Assembly (NCBI GenBank): GCA_900323505.1
Contig: OOIN01000047.1
Coordinates: 434,001-498,000 of the forward strand
Source of the DNA: Ustilago trichophora
Lineage: Eukaryota > Basidiomycota > Ustilaginomycetes > Ustilaginales > Ustilaginaceae
Direction of reading: 5' to 3'
Length of the DNA: 64,000 bases
The stretch's first letter is position 1. Every line of letters starts with the position of its first letter. Position numbers and translations under genes: made by a program. Below, in pieces: positions 52,235-61,166 of this stretch. The notes beneath the pieces were generated by a model that saw only the letters and a program-made list of their open reading frames with translations, did not search any database and had not been told where the DNA came from.

Positions 52235-53881
52235 ATGTCCGCCGCCGCTAAGCCCGCCGCCAAGAAGGCCGCCTCCAAGAAGGCCGCTGGCTCCAGCCTT
52301 TCCTACGAGGTAAGTTGTCAATATCATCTGGCACATATCTGGAGACAACATTTGCGGCCTGTATGACGAGCGCGCATGTATGTGCTTGGTCAGCTTTGTG
52401 GCTCAGCCTAGTCGACGCAGATCAAAGTCGGTTCTCTGCTTTTCGGATGGATGGACTAAAAAAGCGCGCGACTTAGGATGGGTCGCTGCGAAAATAAATT
52501 GATACGTCGCGCGCACGCCCCTGTCTTTGTGGCTCAGTCGATGATGGTGATGATGATGAGATTCATAACAGCCCACTGATCAATTCTTTCAACTGCTTTC
52601 GTCGCCATCACTTTTTGTCGTTGCGATTTGCCTGTCGCGTCGCGTTCATCAGGCCATGATCAAGGAGGCCATCCTTGCTCACCCCGCCGACGCCCGTGCT
52701 GGTATCGGCCGTGCCACCATCAAGAAGTACATCCAGTCTCACCACCCTGAGACCGCCAAGGGCTCCGAGGCCAGCTTCAACACCCGCGTTAACCAGGCCA
52801 TCACCCGTGGTGCCGAGAAGAAGACCTTCGTTCTCCCCAAGGGCCCTTCGGGCAAGGTCAAGCTCGCACCCAAGGCCAAGGTCGAGAAGAAGGCTGCCCC
52901 CGCCGCCGCCAAGAAGCCCGCTGCTGCCAAGAAGGTTGCTGCTAAGAAGCCCGCTGCTAAGAAGGCTGCTCCCGCCAAGAAGGTAAGTTTTCGACATCAT
53001 CACTCCAGCTCAAGGCGGATGGAGGGAGGAGGGAGGAAGGGTTCGGAAAAATAATTTTTCTATTTCCGTGGGCCCCCGGCGCGTGCTGCGCTGCGCTGCA
53101 TTGCACTGCACTCGACCTTGTCTCGACTGCGCATACGCATACGCACGCCGCCCACTTCCTTCGCCTTCGACCAGTCGTCCTCATCATCGTCGCGATCACG
53201 GTCGTCATCGCCGATGCATTCGAGCACAGCAAGGTCGACTTTATGAGGATCATTTTTGAATCAGAGTTGCTGACAGCGCGTCCGACTCGTCATCTCTAAT
53301 TCCCCACAGACCGCTGCCAAGAAGCCCGCTGCCAAGAAGGCTGCTTCGTCAACGGCTACCAAGGCTAAGAAGCCCACTGCCAAGAAGGTAAGTCTCATTG
53401 CATCTGCTTGAAGCGTCGGAGTCGCGTATGCTCTCGTTGTCGTCGCTTTCAGCGACGCTCACGGTCAGCAGCCTAGCTATGAGCATTGATGGGCCTGCAT
53501 TGTCACACGTGACGTGACACGTTTTCAATGAAGGTCATCATGGTGGTGGAACGGCGAGTCTAATCAATGCGGCGATACATTCGACATCTGCGCTTGTCGT
53601 ACTCTACCCGTCATGTGATACACCGTCACCTGGATGGCCATACCGGGGAGACTTTTTTTTTTTTTTTTAAAGATGCGACCGCCGCTTGCTTGTCGCCATC
53701 GCCCTTTGCTTTATCTAGCTTGCAACTCCGACGCTGATCGCAAACCCCTGTCTCGTCTCGTCGTCCCGTTTCCTCCATGAACATTTAGGCTGACGCTCCT
53801 GCCCGCAAACCTCTTGCTCCTACTCAACCAAAGGCCGCCAAGCCCGCTGCCAAGAAGGTCGCCGCCGCTAAGAAGGCATAA
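52235..53881 (+). CDS. HHO1: Linker histone H1, four exons
   Basis: Chromatin protein that binds linker DNA at the nucleosome dyad. Exons 52235-52309, 52653-52982, 53310-53387 and 53789-53881 (75, 330, 78 and 93 bases) give 191 residues. Every junction is GT..AG and phase 0 with GTAAGT donors. The globular winged-helix domain is assembled across intron 1: SLSYE joins AMIKEAILAHPADARAGIGR, then ATIKKYIQSHH, ASFNTRVNQAITRGAEKK and TFVLPKGPSGKVKLAPKAK. The C-terminal tail is Lys/Ala/Pro repeats (AAKKPAAKK) spread over exons 2-4. Introns of 343, 327 and 401 bases are long for a smut gene; intron 3 contains a 17-T run. Other linker-histone-like proteins are unlikely given the domain and tail. Confidence 0.95.
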
Positions 53882-55221
53882 GGAGCTCCCTCGACATGTT
53901 TGCTGTCGTAGCTGCTCTTGTTCATGATACCTTTTCTTTCCGTTGCGCGTCCGGCTTCCTCTCTAGCACTGTACTCTGATCCTCATCGCTGGCTCGTCTT
54001 TTCCTTCGTGTCTCCCCTTTGATGAGGAGCACGTGAGTGAGGAGGCAGTCGCGATGTGCCTTCGCTAGGCTGTCCCCGGCTTCTCCACCTTTGTACAACA
54101 CTGGCTCTCTGTTCTTCTGTCGTGTCTGCTGTTTGCACCGTCCATCCGTTCAACCTCGGCCGTCTTCTTTTCGTAACATCATTACGTATGGTGTTGCGAT
54201 GAAGAAGTCGACTTTTCGGTATCGCTCTCATGCGATTCGGCTGTGGCGTGGCTTGGTCCTTTCCCCTTTTTTGTTTCTTGTATTAATGGTTATTCTTTTT
54301 TAGTCGGTCCCACCTCTGCTCAGTATGTGACACGTGTGCGAGACATGATAATGACCGTGATATTGTTTTGAAAGAGAGAATGATGACGAGACGCGTTGCG
54401 CAGGCTCAGCTTGAATTGAGGACGAGGAGGAGGAGGAGATTGGAGGTCAAGGTCGAAGTCCGGCGCGTGTTGTGAATGAGCCCAAATTTCAGGACGCAGA
54501 TCGGATTGTCCCGTTCAGGTCTCGAGCGCTGACTTGGTTTCTCTACAAGTGCGTCATTTTTCAGCTGCGATTAAACACAGCTTCTAGTTGATCGCAGATG
54601 TAGCTCCTATCTCTGAATCATATACGACTCGTTGGCTGCTTTTCAAGATGATCCAGAATAACGAGCGAGGTGGAAAAGGGGAGGGCACCGCGCAAAAGGC
54701 GTTGCACTAATTGACTTGCATCTGCACGTGACCCTGCAGCAGGACCCTGCACATATATTTTTGGGCTTCAATTGTTAGGCCGAGCATTCAATTGCCGTCG
54801 AGCAGCAACTTTATGTTTTGACCACAGAAAGCAACACTTTGCTCCACCCTTCCTCTTTCTGTTGCCAAACGATTGCGTGAATGGCTGGCTACCTTTGGCC
54901 ATCAGTTCCAAGCACACCGCCCTCCTTCGAGGATGCTGTCATGATTGTCCAGGCCTAGACCTGTCGCTCATCATCCTTCCCGGAGTCTTGCTCGGACTCG
55001 TTTAAACGAACCCTAGCCAGCCACTCATGCGGCTCAATCATCCACGGTTCACTAACGCAAGCACGGCTCGAAAAGCCCAGCTAACTGTAAAGTAGCGCAC
55101 TCGATGCAAACTTTTACTTCACATGATGACGTCTGACGACATCTACTAAACCGCGAGCTACATCTACTACAGCTCTGAACTGACTCTCGACGTCCGAGCT
55201 CTCCAGGACCACCGATAAGAC
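53882..55221. other. Intergenic region H1 / MLH3
   Basis: 1.3 kb without a convincing protein; H1 3' UTR and the MLH3 promoter. One ACGCGT at 54391-54396. Confidence 0.5.
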
Positions 55222-57753
55222 ATGAACGCCATCGAAAGGCTCCCTGAAGCAACAGCCGCTTCCATCCAAGCCTCTCTGCTTGCGGTGACCGTACAGGACA
55301 TCTGTCGCATCCTGTTTCGTCACGTCATTGAACGATGCAAACAGGTCTTTGGGACGCCAACGGGCAGAATCAGCTTCTCGATCGACTATGTCACTTGGTC
55401 CATCACCGCTGCACTTGACGTGGACCACAGCAGACAGCTTTCTTCTGCCAGCAAGGTTGTAACACTTGGCTCTTTGGATCAACACGAGTTGGAATTGCTC
55501 TCCCATCTCGGCTTCCTCCATGTCGACACCACTTCGTCTTCGGGCACAACCGTCAGCATTTGGAAAGATGGCAAAGAAACTCGATCACATGTACCTTTGA
55601 CGCCGCTTGTCACACCGCCTCCAATAAGTGCACTCGCAAACAATCGCGGGGTTATAGCATCGATTCGAGACGTTTTCTCAGGTATGCCTGTCCGGCGCAA
55701 GTTCATCGCAACAGAGGCCACCAAGAAGAGCTCAACAGACTCGCTCGTCCACTGCGTGAGGGAGCTCTCGCTTCTATCGCCAGATGCCACCATTTTCCTG
55801 AGCTTACGTCATGCTGCCCGATCGGATGGCACTACGCCAGTGGCCAAAGTGCTCCTCCATCTTCCTCGAGCGAAGGACCTCGTTCATCGCTGCCAATCCG
55901 CATTCGGCGTCGATTGCGTCGAGTCGGAGAGTGTGCGCATCATCGCCGCAGAGCACATCTTTACATCGATCAAGATGGAGATCGATGGCTTTGTCTGCCA
56001 GACTCCGACTATGAGCGCACCTCAGATCATCTTTATGCAAGGCAGGACTTGGCCAGGAGCAGCGTCTCGTGTTGGGACGCACCAGTCAGAGCGAGACTGC
56101 GCAGCCTTCGCCTCCCTGCTCTCCTCCTTTGAGCTGGCCTGGACAGACGAGCCGGTGCACAGACATACTCGGCACGCTTCGCTGTCTCCCGACTTATACA
56201 GGCAGGTCTGTAAGCGGATATTGGCAGTGCCTGGAGTTTCAGATCCAGGTAAAGGGTCGCTGTCTTCGCATACGTTCGTGCTGAATGTCATGCTCGCGCG
56301 AATCGGCCCTGGGGAGTCAGCCGAGACACAACGGGAGGAAGCAACACCGCTCACTGCTTCTTCCTTCCAAGCAGCTTTGCTAGATGCTATCTGCAGCTGC
56401 AGCGTGGCTGGAACCGAAGCATCGAGCACGCTATGCAAGCGTAAGCGTCCGAGCCGACCGAGTACCGCAGTCGAACCTGCTTCGAATGGAGACGCGATCT
56501 CTCCGATCCGGGCTCGTCCTGCCACGGCATCTTTGGCGGTGGACTCGTTCGGTCTTGGTTCACCGGCACCTGAGGGGATGATGGAATGGAGGGATCCTGT
56601 GAATGGTCGGCTGTTTCATATAGATCGACGCACAGGTCACAGCATTGCTGTCCGCCCAGCGTCGGCGAGGCTTGAAGCGGAGGATGTGCCCGCAGTAGAA
56701 AAGATCAAAGCGGCACGGCGAGGTAGAATTGTGGATCGCTCGAAGCTGAACAAAGGACTTCAATTTTCACCCTCTAAGCAGAGAGCAAATACAAGTGATA
56801 ATATTGCCAGCGATGACGAATTCGACGACGCAAGTCTAGACGCTGCCCTTGCATCGATTCCGTCTCCATCACCGGCGGCTTCGGTCGACGTGTACCGCAA
56901 GAGTCGGTTCTTCGACTCGCGCCGACCTCAGGCAATCTCTGAGCTCAGACTCCTTTCGTCTAAGCAGTCCAGTGATCAGGACAACAGCGTCTGCCGTCCG
57001 AATGCATCCGATCTGGAGCTCGCCATCACGCGCTTGGATTTGCAGCAAGCTACAGTGCTGGATCAGGTCGATGGAAAATTCATTCTCTGCAGTGCTTCTC
57101 CCTCGCCCTCGGCCAATCCGATCCTGTTTTGCATCGACCAACACGCCGCCGATGAACGCTACCGACTCGAACGGCTGCTGGAAGACTATGTCTCGGATTG
57201 TGCATCTGGCACATCTACGCACATTCTACCTACTACATTGACTCTGGGGATCAACACCAAGCAGTACGAGCTGATCACCAAGAACGAAATCCTCCGACAA
57301 GGCCTTGCCGCTCTCGGCTGGGCCATTCAGACCGCAGTCCTCATCCACCCAACCCTAGGTCACGCTCAACTAGATCTCATCGGCATCCCCCACATCCTCA
57401 AAGAAAAGACCTTGACACTGCGAGGCCGTGTCAAAGACCAACCTCTGCTCCAGTCGACCTTTGAAAACTGCCTCCTGGAGATGACCAATGATCCCTCACC
57501 CGTGCAAGTCACCACTGTCGCAGATGGGGACTGGGTAACAATGTCTCGCATGCTGCCAAGCTCGCTAATGGAGTTGGTCAAGAGTACAGCTTGTAGGAGC
57601 GCAATTATGTTCAACGATCAGTTGAGCAAAGAAGCCAGTGAAAGATTGGTCAGGAGATTGGCGACGTGCAAGTTTCCTTTTGGTTGCGCTCATGGAAGAC
57701 CTACTCTGGTTCCCCTGTGTCAGGTAGAGATTGGGAAGGAGAGAATGATGTAA
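55222..57753 (+). CDS. MLH3: DNA mismatch repair protein Mlh3, degenerate ATPase domain
   Basis: MutL-gamma subunit; with Mlh1 it nicks DNA in meiotic crossover formation and some mismatch repair. 843 residues. The C-terminal endonuclease is intact: the metal motif DQHAADERYRLE near residue 640, ACRSAIMFNDQLSKEA and the CAHGRP zinc-site motif near the end. It also has the fungal MLH3-type segment EWRDPVNGRLFHIDRRTG near 455. The N-terminus is colinear with MutL (IERLPEATAASIQAS, then SGMPVRRKF near 155). However the GHKL motifs are not recognisable: no NSxDA-type helix, no DNGxG and no GFRGEAL; the region instead reads RILFRHVIERCKQ and HELELLSHLGFLHVD. No other frame supplies them. It could be an ATPase-dead variant, or mis-modelled. 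Confidence 0.9.
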   Translation: MNAIERLPEATAASIQASLLAVTVQDICRILFRHVIERCKQVFGTPTGRISFSIDYVTWSITAALDVDHSRQLSSASKVVTLGSLDQHELELLSHLGFLHVDTTSSSGTTVSIWKDGKETRSHVPLTPLVTPPPISALANNRGVIASIRDVFSGMPVRRKFIATEATKKSSTDSLVHCVRELSLLSPDATIFLSLRHAARSDGTTPVAKVLLHLPRAKDLVHRCQSAFGVDCVESESVRIIAAEHIFTSIKMEIDGFVCQTPTMSAPQIIFMQGRTWPGAASRVGTHQSERDCAAFASLLSSFELAWTDEPVHRHTRHASLSPDLYRQVCKRILAVPGVSDPGKGSLSSHTFVLNVMLARIGPGESAETQREEATPLTASSFQAALLDAICSCSVAGTEASSTLCKRKRPSRPSTAVEPASNGDAISPIRARPATASLAVDSFGLGSPAPEGMMEWRDPVNGRLFHIDRRTGHSIAVRPASARLEAEDVPAVEKIKAARRGRIVDRSKLNKGLQFSPSKQRANTSDNIASDDEFDDASLDAALASIPSPSPAASVDVYRKSRFFDSRRPQAISELRLLSSKQSSDQDNSVCRPNASDLELAITRLDLQQATVLDQVDGKFILCSASPSPSANPILFCIDQHAADERYRLERLLEDYVSDCASGTSTHILPTTLTLGINTKQYELITKNEILRQGLAALGWAIQTAVLIHPTLGHAQLDLIGIPHILKEKTLTLRGRVKDQPLLQSTFENCLLEMTNDPSPVQVTTVADGDWVTMSRMLPSSLMELVKSTACRSAIMFNDQLSKEASERLVRRLATCKFPFGCAHGRPTLVPLCQVEIGKERMM

Positions 57754-57842
57754 TGCGATGCCAGTTTGCGATGTCAACTTGGTGAGAATTGGGTGTGTGA
57801 TGCGGTTGTATACAAGTACAAGTAGATCTGCAGCCTGGAATT

Positions 57843-58970
57843 CTAATCGTATGCCTCTCTTTTGAGGTCTACTAGGCCTCTCAAGCACCTCGCTACTGAC
57901 TCGGCAAACTCGACGGCCGTCTCGATGGTCGAATTCGGATCCATTCCTCCACCTGTCTGCGTTGCCATCCCGACGTCGGCCGTTGAGCAATACGGATTGA
58001 AGTGAGACTGATCGATCTGACCGCCCACCGTCACCACCAGCTCGACGACCACCGTCGCCCCTTGTGGATCTAGCGGTGTCCAGTCATCGGTGTATCCGGT
58101 TGGATCCGGTGTAAAGATCCTGAACACGTTTAAAGTATGCTTGGTACCCTGTGAAGGGTTAAGTGGATTGGGCGATGCTGTTGATGACTGGCGAGAGAGG
58201 ATGTCGTTGAGCGAAAAGGACAAGCCGTAGCGTAAAAAGGTGAAATGCGGCCGCCATCCGATCGACGAGACGAAGCTTTTCCAGCCATTCACCGGGTCCG
58301 TGTTGAGAAATGATTGCGGGTCAAAGCCCAGCTCGGCTGATTCTACTGCTGCGAAAGGGTCCTGCTTTTGGATACTGTGTCCTGGGGATATGGCGGTATC
58401 GGAAAGCATTTGGACGTTGTAAATCGGCCTAACTGACGCTTTGGGATGCTGCCGCTCGGGCAAACTGAGCAACGGCAAGCTTAACGTACACTCTACACTA
58501 CCCTTTCCTTCATTCTCTTGCTTCGAGGTACGCAGCGTCTCTTGAACTCGAAGCTTGATACCTCTACGTGCCTTTACCACACTCGCCCACGCATTGTCAC
58601 CAGTCTCGCGTACCGCTGACGTTTCATCGTCGTGCCTTGCCAGCACGGTTTCCTTCTCGCATAACGCCGTCGCGGGGAGAGTGACGAGAGACGAATCGAT
58701 CCGACGAAGAAGCGCAGGTACGAGATGTAAGGGTATTGTACCGAGAAGAGACACCTGCGGCTGTTGTGCGCTCGAAGAGGAAGCGGATTTGTGGGTGGTA
58801 CTAGAGGAGGAGGAGGAGGTTGAGGAGGAGGAGGTTGAGGTGGTATTGGAGGTTCCAGCAGTGGTTTTGCTGGAACCGCTAGAGGCGTTGGCTGTGGGCC
58901 TGGCAGCTGCGGTTATTGAGGCCATATTGAGCTCGCTTTGCGAAAGAGTCGCGTTGCCGTCCCAAGTCAA
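57843..58970 (-). CDS. MED18: Mediator complex subunit 18 (probable)
   Basis: Head-module subunit (Srb5) of Mediator, which links activators to RNA polymerase II; it pairs with Med20. The frame codes 375 residues; Met16 (codon start 58925) is an alternative start. A Ser/Thr-rich N-terminus of about 70 residues precedes QVSLLGTIPLHLVPALLRRI, which fits the SLFG-type Med18 beginning. The distal half has IGWRPHFTFLRYGLSFSLND, similar to the yeast helix and strand near LGYVFEFQYLTIGVKF, then GATVVVELVVTVGG and a terminal helix VARCLRGLVDLKREAYD. The match is by pattern and order, not by a search, so it is less sure than the other calls. It is convergent with MLH3, 89 bases apart. Confidence 0.65.
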   Translation of the reverse strand: MTWDGNATLSQSELNMASITAAARPTANASSGSSKTTAGTSNTTSTSSSSTSSSSSSTTHKSASSSSAQQPQVSLLGTIPLHLVPALLRRIDSSLVTLPATALCEKETVLARHDDETSAVRETGDNAWASVVKARRGIKLRVQETLRTSKQENEGKGSVECTLSLPLLSLPERQHPKASVRPIYNVQMLSDTAISPGHSIQKQDPFAAVESAELGFDPQSFLNTDPVNGWKSFVSSIGWRPHFTFLRYGLSFSLNDILSRQSSTASPNPLNPSQGTKHTLNVFRIFTPDPTGYTDDWTPLDPQGATVVVELVVTVGGQIDQSHFNPYCSTADVGMATQTGGGMDPNSTIETAVEFAESVARCLRGLVDLKREAYD

Positions 58971-61166
58971 GAGGACGTCTAGGGGCTTAGAAGGTTGAGA
59001 GCAGGAAGAAGAAGCTTGTCATGTATGGTCAAAGCGTATCGAAGTGGAGAAGAAGAGGGTCCAAGCCTTTTGCTTATCTAAGCATGACTACAGCAATAAC
59101 AACGGTCTAACAAAAGCCAAATGCAATAAAAATTGCACCGAGTTCCACGAGGCGCGCGGCGACAGAGCGCTGCAATGCACTGCGCAAGTCTGCTCCTCTC
59201 AATCTGACCATAACTTAGCTACAGTACATGAGCGTGACTGACCGACCCACAGCGCACGCTATATCACCTCTCACCACTCAACCCCCCATTTACTCGCACA
59301 AATGTTGAACTCTAGAAAGCTTGACCCCCTTTCACAGCGTACCGACACGGCAATCTAGTTTCGCCGGTGTCCGCTTTGCTGTACCTCCCCTTTTGATGAC
59401 GCTGATGACGCTGACGGATGAACATGAGAAACAGAAAAGAAGGCTGGCTGGCTAGCTGGCTCAAGCAGACTCCATCGCCGAGTCGGAGTTGCAAAAGCCT
59501 TGTTTTTGGACCCGCAGGGAGAGTGAGTGTTGTTGTGTTGTTGTGTTATTGTTGTTGTGGTCGAAAGGGAGACGCGTCGTTGATGCTGCACGTCGGCCTT
59601 ACTCTCTGCATTGCGCTGTCAGGCAGCCAACTCTTTGAATGCATTCGAAATTCCCGAGCCAAAGCCGCAAATCGAGAGAGAGAGACAGAGTCACGAGAAA
59701 TGACAGCTCTCCATCTGTGCCAAAATATACAGTATGTCTAGCTGACATCCTCATCCTCGGTCTTGCCCGCCGAGGCCACTGTACTGAACCTCCTATTCGG
59801 GGACTGCAATGACGATCAGCATCGACACCTTCCACCTTGGGCCTAGCATGCCTTCGGCAAGACGTCGAACTGTCTGTATGTACGTCGAGCTTGTTTTTTA
59901 TCATCTGCCACTGCTCATCGATGCATCGTGGATCTCCTGCGTGCATGGATGAGCGCCTTGTACTGTATACTGTTCGCTGCCCTTTTGCCCGTTTGTACTG
60001 TACTTTGTGACACACCAGCTAGGGCTGTCACTGTGCAAAGTGCTTAGCACTCTCCCTGAAATGCGCATGATGCTTCTGAGTTTCGAAAGAAAGCAAGCCA
60101 AGGGAAAGGGAAAGGGAAAGAGCCACTTGGTAAGGGTGGAAAGCTCGTGCCTGCCGATCTCCGCTTCAGTCTTGCCTCTTAGCCGCTCCGTCACGACCCT
60201 CTTGTGCCACATACCCAAAACATCGTCCTCCCCTTTGACCTTTTCAGGCCATCAACAGCCAAATCGCTCCCAGAACCCTTCTTTGATGCGTCTGAGCTGC
60301 TAACTTTGGCATTTCGAACCAGTCAAGCCAACCCCTCTCCCCCGCCTTGGCTATCTGAGACCTACTCTACCGCCCTCGCCCGCTCTCTCTCAAACCCTGA
60401 ATCAGCCCTGTTTTACAGCAGACTGCCTTCTCGAAGCATACAGTCTATCCTCACATCCTCGCGCCTGCATAGCGTCCCGTTGCAAAGTCTACAGTACACG
60501 ACGAACCGACTCCCGTTCCGCTATCGACTCGCTCGGCACCCTCATTCTCCTGCTCCTCCTCCTCATTGTCGTTGCTGTCGAAGCTACTGCCTCCTGCACC
60601 ACCATTTGCACCCGACACTATTGTATGCGATCGGGTTCCATCGCCGCTCCAATCTATTCAAAGTACCACCTTTCTACAGTCTCTACCTCTTTCTTAGATT
60701 CCAGCTTCTTGGCGACCATAACGCCCGCACGCTCCTTCCAGCAAGGCCAATCAAACCACCTGGTCAGTTGGGAGTCCTCAACCTTCATTTCGGAATCTGC
60801 AGCCGGGAACGACGATCATCCACCAACTCCCACCGTTATCTTGCAGCTTGATCTCGCGTCCCTTTCATCACATTACGCGGGGGCAGATCAACACAGCAAC
60901 AACAACAACAACCACACGGCAGCAGCAGCAACAGACACGCGATCTTCAAGTTGCGTTGCTTCTGCTTATCGACTTTGACCCAATAGCAGACTGGTAGAAA
61001 CTCCATCATGCTAGAAAACAGCGCCTAATATACGTAGCTAGCTCGTCACGCCAGCCAGTCAGTCTACACAGCTCCTCGTTTCAACCCAGACAAGTTATCG
61101 TCTCGCCTCCTACACCATCTCTTTACTCAGCACTTTATTACACCCTGACAAGACCTCCGAAACAAG
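58971..61166. other. Intergenic region MED18 / large disordered protein gene
   Basis: 2.2 kb, no convincing protein. Includes GTT/GTG-rich repeats near 59525-59560, (GGGAAA)n near 60098-60118, an ACGCGT at 59572-59577, TACTGTAC at 59996-60003, and C/T-rich then CAA/CAG-rich leader-like DNA before 61167. Confidence 0.5.

Noticed and set aside
52540..52600. C/D snoRNA in H1 intron 1 (TGATGA repeats with a CTGA)
   Set aside because: The boxes are too close together and the TGATGA run is a simple repeat.
56580..56650. Possible WW domain in MLH3 (WRDPVNGRLFHIDRRTG)
   Set aside because: This W-DP-N-G pattern is part of the linker before the endonuclease in fungal Mlh3 proteins; the second Trp of a WW domain is absent.
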